A stretch of 20,576 bases of DNA from an uncultured delta proteobacterium (GTDB lineage: Bacteria; UBA10199; GCA-002796325; 1-14-0-20-49-13). This document shows positions 1 to 7,442 of this stretch, piece by piece; position 1 is the stretch's first letter, and every line of letters begins with the position of its first letter. The notes below the pieces were generated by a model. That model saw only the letters and a program-made list of their open reading frames with translations. It searched no databases and was not told the DNA's origin. Made by a program: the position numbers and the translations under genes. The stretch lies in NCBI GenBank assembly GCA_903868375.1, contig CAIPVD010000046.1, positions 1 through 20,576 on the forward strand. Reading direction: 5' to 3'.

Positions 1-20
1 ATAGATAAAGGTTTGAAGCG

Positions 21-56
21 TGTCATTGCGAGCCCGAAGGGCGTGGCAATCTCCCG
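21..56 (+). repeat. Intergenic hairpin repeat (TGTCATTGCGAG type), left copy
   Basis: The element begins TGTCATTGCGAG, contains the stem GCCC-GAA-GGGC and ends GGCAATCTCCCG. An inverted copy lies at 7953-7990, where both stem arms are one base longer (CCCC/GGGG), so the two copies differ while keeping base pairing. Elements of this type are widespread short intergenic repeats in many bacterial genomes. No function is implied by this copy alone. Confidence 0.8.
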
Positions 57-66
57 AACAAGATTC

Positions 67-96
67 TGTCATCCCCGCGAAAGCGGGGATCTCCCG
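67..96 (+). repeat. Second intergenic hairpin repeat (TGTCATCCCCGCG type)
   Basis: This element starts TGTCAT and ends ATCTCCCG like its neighbour at 21-56, but its stem is CCCCGC-GAAA-GCGGGG at roughly 73-88. The shared ends and different stem suggest a second subtype of the same family in tandem. It could act as a weak hairpin terminator for anything transcribed into it, but no T-run follows. Confidence 0.7.
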
Positions 97-111
97 TTCC
101 CACAGTTTTCA

Positions 112-132
112 ATTTGCTCCGTCATGAGTGGT
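112..132 (+). repeat. Left arm of a long-range inverted repeat
   Basis: The 21 bases beginning ATTTGCTCCGTCAT recur in reverse orientation at 7263-7283 with one mismatch (G versus A at position 15). A second shared motif lies inward of each arm: AAGTGTGTGTCCCCGGA at 190-206 and the related AAGTGTGTATCCCAGGA on the minus strand near 7234-7251. Together these look like remnants of paired element ends flanking the restriction-modification block. I saw no target-site duplication. Confidence 0.6.
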
Positions 133-213
133 TTTCTGTACGGCGTTTTTAGCTGGTTCTATGTGGCTTATTTTGCGGTCGGGAGATGAAAGTGTGTGTC
201 CCCGGATTTATTC

Positions 214-2796
214 TTATCTAATTAGTATTGCAGATCTAAGAGCTTCCCAATCCTTGCCTTTGGGCATTATGAAGATGCCCTTGCCATTACTACGTCTAGC
301 CCACAATTCGCCAATTTGGCGTTTTTCTACACTATCTGATGTCTCCCATCTATCTGCACCTTTATACTCAACAACCAACACACGGCCATCATCAAGTAAA
401 CAGATAAAATCAGGATAGAACCGGTCGGTGCATGTCTGAAGCGAAAATGATGTTGATTTGCGTTCTATATTCCGCACCCAATATTTAACACCAATGAGTT
501 GTGTTGCCAAAAAAACAGCACATTCAAGCTCTTCACCTTCTGCTTTTAAGTCACCAATTACTGGGAAAAAGTGTTTTGGCAAGACCCTAAAACCATTGTA
601 CTGCCAGTTATAAGCATAACGCCCTTGCTGAAATATTACTTCGCAACGACTGTCAACGGAAAATGCATCAAGCGAAGAAATCAACTTCTGATGAACTTTT
701 TTAATAGCATCTCGTTTGTGGTGCTTGATCTTTTCTTCTAGCGCCGAACGTAAGCGGAACTTTGCATAACTCAGATCTTCTAAAGTAAATCCTCGTTCGT
801 CTAAAAGGTTGGTAATGCATCTATTTAGAAATGCCGCTTTTTCATCGGGTATAAGGCTATCATCGAATATATTTCTCTCAAGCCAGAATACAAGTTCCAC
901 TTGACTCCAATCATTCTGATAATCGAAACACGCTAATTGTGTTTCAACGCGGTCTAAATATTCAAAACGAATACTGCCTTGGCCTGTTACTGTGAAACGT
1001 CCACCTTCCGCATTTGACTCCGGTTTCTTGAATTCTTCTTCCGAGAGGCTTGTGGGATAGTCAAGAATGTGCCAATCGCCCTGAAGCATATGTGTTTCTT
1101 CAAATTCTTCCCAAAGATCTCCATTGCGATAAGCTAAAACAGGAACATGAAAAAGTTCACCCATTTCTGAGGGCGTTTTCTGTCTTTGGGCTTTTGGCTC
1201 GTTCAATTTGACAAAAGCCTGCCTTGCGGCTTCTTTGCCCAATGTTGTCTTAAAAATATCTTCTACTATTACTTCTTGAGCTTTGCTTAAATGGCCCTTT
1301 ATTGTTATGGATCCTTCCTCGGGAATAATCTCAATTTTATCCCTCAAGTTTAAAGGAATCATTTCAGCTAATGGCAATTCCGGTGTAGAAAATGTAACCG
1401 ACGAGGTCAACGCAAACAAATCGTTTTCTAAGGATTCTTCTGGCGAATGAATTAACTCTCTTGTTTCCTGCCGTTCAAAGCCATTTTTTACCAATCCATC
1501 TCGCAAACTTTCAACAGTTGCCTGCATGTTTGCAGAAGTTATGAAGGCATAGGCTTCATTAAGTTCTGGATGAGTCTTTCGTTTGGCGTATGGCATACGC
1601 AATATTCTACCTAGAACTTGCTCAGCTGCAGTGGCAGAATTGGTATTTCGGAATGCGCATAATACATATGCAAAGGGACAATCCCAACCTTCACGTAACT
1701 TATCGATTGTAATGATATAACGCTTCCGACATTGCTTTGATAAAATATCCTCTCCAGCAATTTCATCAACTGTACCGGTAGCAATCGCTATTTCTTCATC
1801 AGGCACGCCGAAATCGCTCAGCATAGCGGCTTTTACTCTCTCAGGGGTAAGAGTTTCTCGCTCTGCCGTGTGACGTTCGGCTTGTAATAACATAATTGGA
1901 CGTAAATATTCCCCTGTAACTGACATCTCGGCATTGGCCTTTTCCTGCAAGGAATTCAATCGCGCAATCGCATCTCTCAGGGCATCCTGCCAGTTTGCCC
2001 TGCGTATAAGCTCAAGTGGAAGCTTAATCATTTCAGCCGCTTGTAATGCCGCGGCAGAAACACTACAAAGAACGTTACTGGGCTGAAACGAGCGGTCTGG
2101 TGTTGCAGTCAATTCGAGAATAGCGCTTGGTTCAAATCGGGCCAGCGTCTCGAAAGCTAGTGTAGTCCCTTGGTTGTGAGCCTCATCAACAACAATAAAA
2201 GGATGCCGCATTCGTAAAACGTCCACTAAGGAATGATTGCCTTTGGTTGTAGGGTCACTGATGTTTTCAAAGTGGGGCATCAGTGAGCCGCTTTGTTTGT
2301 AGACATTGAGGCGATCTTTATCTTCTTGCTTAAATGATTGCATGGTCGAAACAATGATAACGTTGGCACCATTTAGTGTTGCTGGTTGAACACGTAAGGC
2401 TTCGTTTATATCCAACACTACTACATCCCCCAGAGATGAGAATACTGCTTGGTGCAAAAGATTAGATGGACTCCGCAATGCTTTTAAAGTCTGTTCTCGG
2501 ATAGGTTCCGATGGGACAAGCCAAATTGTGACACTATGTCTTGTGAACAGGAGACTACGGTTGACCCGTTCAATGGCCATCCCCCCCACAAGCGTTTTCC
2601 CGCCGCCAGTTGGAATGCGTAGGCAAATATACGGAACTTTAGGTAGAGTAGGCAACGGACGATAATGGAGAGGCGTGCCGAACCAATCACGGGTCGTTTC
2701 TTCATAGGCATTCGAGGGGTTGTTGGATTCTTTGCAAATATTAAAGAACTTTTCTAAGCAATCAAGTGATTGTTGTTGATACTCTTTTAAGTTCAT
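214..2796 (-). CDS. res: Type III restriction enzyme, Res subunit (helicase-nuclease)
   Basis: This 860-residue protein is the ATP-dependent translocase and endonuclease of a type III restriction-modification system. It works with the Mod protein encoded just upstream and cleaves unmethylated DNA. Visible superfamily 2 motifs are Walker A PTGGGKT (residues 62-68, K67), DEAH at 204-207 and TATP at 230-233, followed by a REGWDCP-containing helicase C-lobe. The C-terminus carries a PD-(D/E)xK nuclease core: P795-D796, then E810-Y-K812. All catalytic motifs are intact. The length is a little below the ~970 residues of EcoP15I-type subunits. The ATG overlaps the mod stop in an ATGA (2793-2796), implying translational coupling. 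The family is clear; the target sequence is unknown. Confidence 0.95.
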   Translation of the reverse strand: MNLKEYQQQSLDCLEKFFNICKESNNPSNAYEETTRDWFGTPLHYRPLPTLPKVPYICLRIPTGGGKTLVGGMAIERVNRSLLFTRHSVTIWLVPSEPIREQTLKALRSPSNLLHQAVFSSLGDVVVLDINEALRVQPATLNGANVIIVSTMQSFKQEDKDRLNVYKQSGSLMPHFENISDPTTKGNHSLVDVLRMRHPFIVVDEAHNQGTTLAFETLARFEPSAILELTATPDRSFQPSNVLCSVSAAALQAAEMIKLPLELIRRANWQDALRDAIARLNSLQEKANAEMSVTGEYLRPIMLLQAERHTAERETLTPERVKAAMLSDFGVPDEEIAIATGTVDEIAGEDILSKQCRKRYIITIDKLREGWDCPFAYVLCAFRNTNSATAAEQVLGRILRMPYAKRKTHPELNEAYAFITSANMQATVESLRDGLVKNGFERQETRELIHSPEESLENDLFALTSSVTFSTPELPLAEMIPLNLRDKIEIIPEEGSITIKGHLSKAQEVIVEDIFKTTLGKEAARQAFVKLNEPKAQRQKTPSEMGELFHVPVLAYRNGDLWEEFEETHMLQGDWHILDYPTSLSEEEFKKPESNAEGGRFTVTGQGSIRFEYLDRVETQLACFDYQNDWSQVELVFWLERNIFDDSLIPDEKAAFLNRCITNLLDERGFTLEDLSYAKFRLRSALEEKIKHHKRDAIKKVHQKLISSLDAFSVDSRCEVIFQQGRYAYNWQYNGFRVLPKHFFPVIGDLKAEGEELECAVFLATQLIGVKYWVRNIERKSTSFSLQTCTDRFYPDFICLLDDGRVLVVEYKGADRWETSDSVEKRQIGELWARRSNGKGIFIMPKGKDWEALRSAILIR

Positions 2797-4535
2797 AGTG
2801 CATTCACCTTGAGTTTGTAAGGCAATTGTTTGAAGGATATGTTCTGTTTTTGCAACCTAGCGGCACCAATTCTACACGCTGTTCCGTAAATAACCTTTGG
2901 ACCACTGTGTTTTGGTAAGTCGGTCAACATATCGATCGTTAAAACATTTCCACCATCTTGAGATTTATCTTTCAAAATACCATTATACAAAAGATAAATG
3001 GCTATGCCATTATAAGTACCCAATAACGGACTATTGATCCTCGATTGTTTAGGAAGAGGCTCGCCAGTTTCGGTAAAATAGACATGCTGTGCAAGTTCGG
3101 CAAACTTTACACTAGTTCGGATATTTCCTTTTTCGTCAAATAGAGGTTCATCAAGTTGACAGAAACGAAACCCTCCACCTAAACCGGCAGTGGCAATTCC
3201 ATCAGCTGTTTTATAACCATTGCACAGATTGCGCAGACGTAAAACTGTAGCTTTTTGACAAATCGTGGAATCCATCTCAATTAAAATAAATTTTCTATCT
3301 CCTCCCCTTTGGTTTAGTTCCAGAACGGCATGACCCGTGGTTCCTGAACCGGCGAAAGAATCAAGAATAATGTCGTCTTTTTCAGAATAGAGCGAACAAA
3401 GATAAGATATAAGTTCGCATGGTTTTGGATACGTAAAGTGTATGCCCATTGATTCAAGCAAATATTTATTCAGCTCCGTTGTTCCAAGGTTAGATAATAC
3501 ACTTTGTACGAAATGTGATTCACGACCATCGCGACGGTAATAAATTACGCCATTCTTAGATAAGTAGAAGCAAAGAGTTGTTTTGCCGTCTTTAATTGGT
3601 AGGCATTTGTTTGCAATAAACTCCTTAAGTTTATCTGCCGACATCCAGCCCGAGTAAACACGGCAAGCTTTTGCAAGTCGCCCATTTTCAACAACCATCG
3701 AATCTTGTTTTACAGGATAAGTAACTGAAAACCGCTTCGTCAGCTCTCGAGTGATAAAACCGTGAGATTCAGTAGCCGCATGAAATTCGTCAAATTTACT
3801 CATTTTTGGCGAGTTTAAACTTTCTATTTCACAAGGGAACCCGATAGGCAGCTCAATTGAGCTTGGTGGGTTTTTGTGCCCATTCTTGGTAATTGAGTTT
3901 TCCGCAAAATCACGACGAATTTTAGAATCTTCAGGAACGTTAGGGTCTACAGTCTTTCGAATTCTAAGCAAGTCCTTATTCTTAGCATAGAGTAAAATAT
4001 ATTCGTGGACACCTGTAATGTCTTCTTGATTTTCAGTATGTCCATGTGTATTCCAAATAAACACTTCGACTAAATTCGAACGACCAAATATTTCATCGCA
4101 AAGAGTAATGAGGTTAGCTAATTCATCTTTACCTATACTGATAAAAATAACCCCATCTTCCTTCATAAATTGCCGTAGCAGGCTGAGACGTGGGTACATC
4201 ATGCAAAGCCATTTATCGTGCCTCGTTAAATCATCAAACTCTTTGCCAACAACTTTGCCAAGCCATTCATGGATTTCAGGGCTATTTACATTATCATTAT
4301 ATATCCAACCTTCATTGCCAGTATTATATGGGGGATCAATGTATATGCATTTCACTTGTCTGGAGTAGTATGGCAATAAAGCTTTTAGTGCTAAAAGGTT
4401 ATCACCTTCAATAATTAAATTACCAGTTCCCGGATCACCAGTAGATAAATCCGGCACATCTTTAAGAAGATGAAACGGCACCTGCAGATGATGATTTTCT
4501 ACAGATTTCTTTCCAATCCAGTTTAATGTCGGCAT
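2793..4535 (-). CDS. mod: Type III restriction-modification methyltransferase, Mod subunit
   Basis: This is a 580-residue DNA methyltransferase, probably adenine-N6, that recognises the target for both methylation and restriction. Motif IV DPPY (D67-Y70) precedes the AdoMet-binding motif DSFAGSGTTG (F394-G398 core). That order, with the target-recognition region between the motifs at roughly residues 160-330, is the beta-class layout typical of type III Mod. Both motifs are intact. The ATG at 4535 has no Shine-Dalgarno, but TATTAT at 4544-4549 on the minus strand sits where a -10 box would place transcription start about two bases upstream of the ATG, so a leaderless mRNA is possible. The -35 is poor. 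I see no simple-sequence tract that would suggest phase variation. Confidence 0.95.
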   Translation of the reverse strand: MPTLNWIGKKSVENHHLQVPFHLLKDVPDLSTGDPGTGNLIIEGDNLLALKALLPYYSRQVKCIYIDPPYNTGNEGWIYNDNVNSPEIHEWLGKVVGKEFDDLTRHDKWLCMMYPRLSLLRQFMKEDGVIFISIGKDELANLITLCDEIFGRSNLVEVFIWNTHGHTENQEDITGVHEYILLYAKNKDLLRIRKTVDPNVPEDSKIRRDFAENSITKNGHKNPPSSIELPIGFPCEIESLNSPKMSKFDEFHAATESHGFITRELTKRFSVTYPVKQDSMVVENGRLAKACRVYSGWMSADKLKEFIANKCLPIKDGKTTLCFYLSKNGVIYYRRDGRESHFVQSVLSNLGTTELNKYLLESMGIHFTYPKPCELISYLCSLYSEKDDIILDSFAGSGTTGHAVLELNQRGGDRKFILIEMDSTICQKATVLRLRNLCNGYKTADGIATAGLGGGFRFCQLDEPLFDEKGNIRTSVKFAELAQHVYFTETGEPLPKQSRINSPLLGTYNGIAIYLLYNGILKDKSQDGGNVLTIDMLTDLPKHSGPKVIYGTACRIGAARLQKQNISFKQLPYKLKVNAL

Positions 4536-4715
4536 AGATTTAGATAATACTTATGATTAATTAGCTCATTATTTAATTAGTTCAGATATGAAGAAACTTC
4601 AAGAGAATAAGCTGGTTATAATAACATTGGCCAATATTTCTAATTAAGGAAACTTATGTGACAGGTCATTCACAATACAAGCCACATTAACCTTGAGTGG
4701 ATTATTAATTATGAT
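4536..4715. promoter_or_regulatory. Divergent intergenic region with repeated TTAATTAG octamers
   Basis: This 180-bp AT-rich gap separates mod (minus) from the GGCT-like operon (plus). TTAATTAG occurs at 4557-4564 and 4573-4580 in the same orientation (16-bp period, extended match TTAATTAGYTCA), and inverted at 4640-4647. The paired copies could be an operator controlling one or both directions, but the AT-richness makes chance recurrence possible. There is no convincing full promoter pair. Confidence 0.35.
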
Positions 4716-5168
4716 ATGCAATTCTTTATGTATTACTTTGCATATGGTTCAAATATGAATCATGCACAAATGTTGAAAAGATGCCCAGATAGTCGTTTTA
4801 TAACAAAATCATTTCTTAAAGAGTTCCAGTTCATCTACGATGGCAAATCATTTACATGGAGCGGCAAATCTGTTGCAAACATAATTGAGGCTAAGAATAG
4901 TATTGTATGGGGTGGGCTTTATGAAATTAGCAGTGCAGACCTAGTGAAACTCAATAAGTACGAAGGCTATCCGAGAAGTTATAACAGAAAACAAGTTTCG
5001 GTATGTGATGCTTCCGGTACACATTATGAAGCGTGGGTATATTTCAGGACGGGTCAGCAGCAAGGGGAACCCTCCGATAAATATAGAGATGTTGTTTTAA
5101 AAGGGGCAAAGGACTGTTTGCTGCCGGACAACTACATTAATAATTGTTTACTTGAGAATCATTTATGA
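4716..5168 (+). CDS. Gamma-glutamylcyclotransferase-like (GGCT/AIG2) family protein
   Basis: This 150-residue protein has the family signature YGSN (Y10-N13) near the N-terminus, which forms the oxyanion/substrate loop, and a glutamate in KYEGYP (E83) at the position of the catalytic acid. GGCT-like enzymes release 5-oxoproline from gamma-glutamyl peptides or amines; the substrate here cannot be deduced. The ATG at 4728 (fifth codon) is an alternative start; neither has a strong Shine-Dalgarno (GAGTGG at 4695-4700 is weak and distant). Its TGA overlaps the next ATG as ATGA, so it is probably coupled to the PIN-like gene. The AT-rich codon use of this run differs from the genes after 7.4 kb. 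Confidence 0.85.
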   Translation: MQFFMYYFAYGSNMNHAQMLKRCPDSRFITKSFLKEFQFIYDGKSFTWSGKSVANIIEAKNSIVWGGLYEISSADLVKLNKYEGYPRSYNRKQVSVCDASGTHYEAWVYFRTGQQQGEPSDKYRDVVLKGAKDCLLPDNYINNCLLENHL

Positions 5169-6055
5169 CTGAACAATATCTATATTTGGATCATTGCGCG
5201 ATTAGGACCATTACGGAAAATAAGGAAAAATGGGATGGTTTTAAAATATTCGTAAAGAAATATAATTATGTGTTATTATTGTCATGGGTAAATGTATTTG
5301 AAATACTTAATCAAGATGATGGTGCCAGCAGAAGAAATATCATCAATTTTATTGATTCTGGAGATATCCCTTTGCGGTGGATTCGGATTGATCACGCTGA
5401 AATAGAGAAAGTAGAGATTGCCAACGCAGTTAAATCGTATCGTCTTAACATTCAGGTAATTCCTAATATTAAAAAACTTGTTCATGAATATTATAATGAC
5501 GCTGTCAAAGAACTAAATGTTAGCACCTTAGTTAAAAAACTTGAGCCCATCATAACCTTTACTGAAAGAGACTGGATTGCCTACAGCAATGTATCGTTTA
5601 AAATATATAAAGAAAATGAAAGGAAACGCATGCTTGTCATATGGCAGCTGTTTAAAGATGACCATGAGAAAGCAATTAATAAATATACTGGTTCGCAACT
5701 AAATATGATGAGGAAAATTAAAATTAGGGAGAAGATGGTTGATTTGTTGAAGGAAACCGGGAATGACATGACCAACGATGAATTTGATTCCTTTTATGAT
5801 CATGTAAGAAAAAACCGTGTTAATTGTATGCCTTTAGTTTTTTTAGGAGAAGATCTTAGAGATATGTATCGCCGCGATATTAAAACTAAAATTAAGAAGA
5901 GTGATTATGAAGACTTTTTTCATGCTCACGTGCCTTGTTCTTATTGTGATTTAGTCGTTTTAGATGGCAACTTTTCAGAGTATTCCAAGCAAGTTAAACA
6001 ACCTCCCAGAAAAGCAAAAATACTAAGTTTAAAGGAATTTAGAAAGGAACTTTAA
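5165..6055 (+). CDS. PIN-like domain protein, putative nuclease
   Basis: This is a 296-residue protein with a PIN-like arrangement of acidic residues: an N-terminal strand ending in aspartate (YLYLDH, D9), a glutamate in WVNVFEIL (E46), and a C-terminal block with D250, then YCDLVVLDG (D262, D267). PIN domains coordinate metal with three or four such acids and usually cut RNA. The ~190-residue insertion between the halves is helical, charged and unrecognised, making the protein about twice the length of VapC toxins. Its start overlaps the GGCT-like stop by four bases. Context beside a type III R-M pair suggests a defence or toxin role. The PIN assignment rests on motif spacing only; another acidic-metal fold is possible. 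Confidence 0.6.
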   Translation: MTEQYLYLDHCAIRTITENKEKWDGFKIFVKKYNYVLLLSWVNVFEILNQDDGASRRNIINFIDSGDIPLRWIRIDHAEIEKVEIANAVKSYRLNIQVIPNIKKLVHEYYNDAVKELNVSTLVKKLEPIITFTERDWIAYSNVSFKIYKENERKRMLVIWQLFKDDHEKAINKYTGSQLNMMRKIKIREKMVDLLKETGNDMTNDEFDSFYDHVRKNRVNCMPLVFLGEDLRDMYRRDIKTKIKKSDYEDFFHAHVPCSYCDLVVLDGNFSEYSKQVKQPPRKAKILSLKEFRKEL

Positions 6056-6068
6056 TTGAGGTAAAAAT

Positions 6069-6482
6069 ATGGCCATTATGATTCAATTTTCTGGAGTAGT
6101 AATTCCTATGGATAGAATTAACCGATGCAAAGCTATTGGTGGTTTGGCTGGGATCTTGGAAATGCAGAAAAATATGTTAGGTAAGACCGTATTTCATGAC
6201 GATAACTTATACTGTGAAACGACCATGGGGCCTAATGACAATGAATTAATTGTTAAGTTTTGGGAAGAGCAAGGCTTAGAGTTCATTAAGGTGGTTGATG
6301 GCGAAGAAAAGTATAGCGATCTATGTGTAGTAGATTGTGGTGGCAGCTCTCTTTCGTGCGACTGGCTTGGATATGAAATGAGTCAAAGTGACAAAGGCCT
6401 ATTCTATTATGTCTATCTGAAGGGAAAACCTAAAGGCAAACTGGTTAGCCGTTATGGATCCTATAATGGTATTGAACTGTAG
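6069..6482 (+). CDS. Hypothetical protein, 137 residues
   Basis: I do not recognise this soluble protein. It starts at an ATG with a GAGG Shine-Dalgarno at 6058-6061, 13 bp after the PIN-like gene, so it is probably the third gene of that operon. The sequence has no membrane segment or signal peptide. The central part is acidic and the end (KGKPKGKLVSRYG) is basic. A Cys/Ser-rich patch (DCGGSSLSCDW) is the most distinctive stretch. A partner or immunity role for the upstream pair is conceivable from position alone. Confidence 0.65.
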   Translation: MAIMIQFSGVVIPMDRINRCKAIGGLAGILEMQKNMLGKTVFHDDNLYCETTMGPNDNELIVKFWEEQGLEFIKVVDGEEKYSDLCVVDCGGSSLSCDWLGYEMSQSDKGLFYYVYLKGKPKGKLVSRYGSYNGIEL

Positions 6483-6494
6483 ATGGGGCTTCTT

Positions 6495-6752
6495 ATGAAT
6501 AAAGGTTTTATCGACCCCGACGGAAATATTATTACTATAGGTAATACGTTGCATCTTGTTTGGTGGAGATCCAGGTTTCCGGATCTGGAATTTCTATCTG
6601 GTGGCTGGGTAAGATGGCGCATTCATCCGGAAGACCGTTGTCTTGAGATCGAATTTGTAGGCTCGCATGACGAAGATGCGTTGATAAAGAAGATCTCGAA
6701 GTTTACCGCATTCAAGCCAGAACATTGTGAGATAATCAGGGAAAAAACTTGA
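6495..6752 (+). CDS. Hypothetical protein, 85 residues
   Basis: A small unrecognised protein that begins MNKGFIDPDGN. The frame also offers an ATG at 6483 directly after the preceding TAG (6480-6482). I chose 6495 because GGGG at 6485-6488 lies about 7 bases upstream and the first four codons would otherwise overlap it. It has a Trp-rich strand region (LVWWRSRFPDL, GGWVRWRIHPED) followed by an acidic patch and a C-terminal helix. It ends inside the 3' end of the convergent gene at 6736-7179 (17-bp overlap). Probably the last gene of the GGCT/PIN run. Confidence 0.55.
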   Translation: MNKGFIDPDGNIITIGNTLHLVWWRSRFPDLEFLSGGWVRWRIHPEDRCLEIEFVGSHDEDALIKKISKFTAFKPEHCEIIREKT

Positions 6753-7179
6753 ACGTACGATCAGCTCTGCTTATGCCGAATTCGGCGCAGTGGGCTAGCC
6801 AATCGGCCCATTTGGCAGAGGAGAGGGCTTTATCTAAATTTCCGACCTTATCTTTATACAGCTCGATATTTTCGCGAAGGATCGTATCGGCCATCTCTTT
6901 AACGTGTTCTTTGCCGCCAAACTTTTCCAAAATAAATGCTCCCACCATTATGTCTTCTCCGCATCGTAATAATAGATAATGCTGGGCTTTGGTAAGTTCG
7001 GCATCGTTTGGGAGAGTATACCACGACTCCGAAGCCATCTCGTAATCGTCTTCCTTGCGTAGTGGTTCGAAATCGATACAAAATGACTGCGTTCGTTCGC
7101 CGCTCGTCGTAAAGTGCGCGGGCATTCGCCTTTCAGACGAGAAGACCAGAGAAATAGCTTTGTTAAGAACGTCGTTCAT
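6736..7179 (-). CDS. Hypothetical protein, 147 residues
   Basis: This minus-strand gene is convergent with the 85-residue protein gene and overlaps its end by 17 bp. It is soluble, mixed alpha/beta by eye, with no signal peptide and no motif I recognise. The start ATG at 7179 is preceded by a weak AGG about nine bases away. Its base composition is closer to the right-hand part of the window than to the AT-rich run at 4.7-6.5 kb, so the AT-rich block may end near 6.7 kb. Confidence 0.6.
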   Translation of the reverse strand: MNDVLNKAISLVFSSERRMPAHFTTSGERTQSFCIDFEPLRKEDDYEMASESWYTLPNDAELTKAQHYLLLRCGEDIMVGAFILEKFGGKEHVKEMADTILRENIELYKDKVGNLDKALSSAKWADWLAHCAEFGISRADRTFKFFP

Positions 7180-7400
7180 TTGATAAACCTAGATAGCCCG
7201 AACGTTCTTTCAATGTCAATAAAGTGTTCTAATCTCCTGGGATACACACTTAATTAAAGTCCACCACTTATGACGGAGCAAATAGTTACCTGTCCACTTT
7301 TCGTCAGTTTCTTTTGATACGCCAGACATCTCCAAAATATAATCTCCATTATTTCAGCAATTTAGAAAAGTGAAGGTTATGGCATAAATATTGCTCATGA
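7180..7400. other. Non-coding region with repeat remnants
   Basis: No convincing gene lies here. It holds the right arm of the inverted repeat (7263-7283), the adjacent minus-strand AAGTGTGTATCCCAGGA motif and an 8-bp palindrome GAACGTTC (7200-7207). Further right is a weak promoter-like pair, TTTAGA (7361-7366) and CATAAA (7383-7388), with 16-bp spacing, which would start transcription near 7395, just before the ORF6N palindrome. Confidence 0.5.
7263..7283 (-). repeat. Right arm of the long-range inverted repeat
   Basis: On the minus strand this reads ATTTGCTCCGTCAT-A-AGTGGT and matches 112-132 at 20 of 21 bases. The two arms face each other across the R-M genes, the GGCT/PIN run and the 147-residue gene. 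The matching secondary motif is 11 bp from this arm but 57 bp from the left one, so if these are element ends, one side has gained or lost sequence. Confidence 0.6.
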
Positions 7401-7401
7401 A

Positions 7402-7428
7402 CTTGAGGTCGCAAATTGCGACCTCAAG
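7402..7428 (+). promoter_or_regulatory. Perfect palindrome upstream of the ORF6N gene, candidate operator
   Basis: The arms are 13 bp, CTTGAGGTCGCAA and its exact reverse complement, around a single central A. It ends 14 bp before the ATG and 2 bp before the GGAG Shine-Dalgarno (7431-7434). The core AGGTCGCAA-A-TTGCGACCT (19 bp) is repeated exactly inside the gene at 7641-7659. It could be a dimer-binding operator for autoregulation or an mRNA hairpin next to the ribosome site. Confidence 0.7.
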
Positions 7429-7442
7429 ATGGAGATGATCAT

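Noticed and set aside
1..100. CRISPR array from the hairpin repeats at the left end
   Set aside because: The two elements differ in sequence, are adjacent without spacers of regular size, and match dispersed intergenic repeats.
128..418. Plus-strand frame of 96 residues at the left end
   Set aside because: It runs antisense into the res gene, has no start signal and no recognisable motif.
5165..6055. VapC toxin of a standard VapBC pair
   Set aside because: Too long, and the upstream gene is GGCT-like rather than an AbrB/RHH antitoxin.
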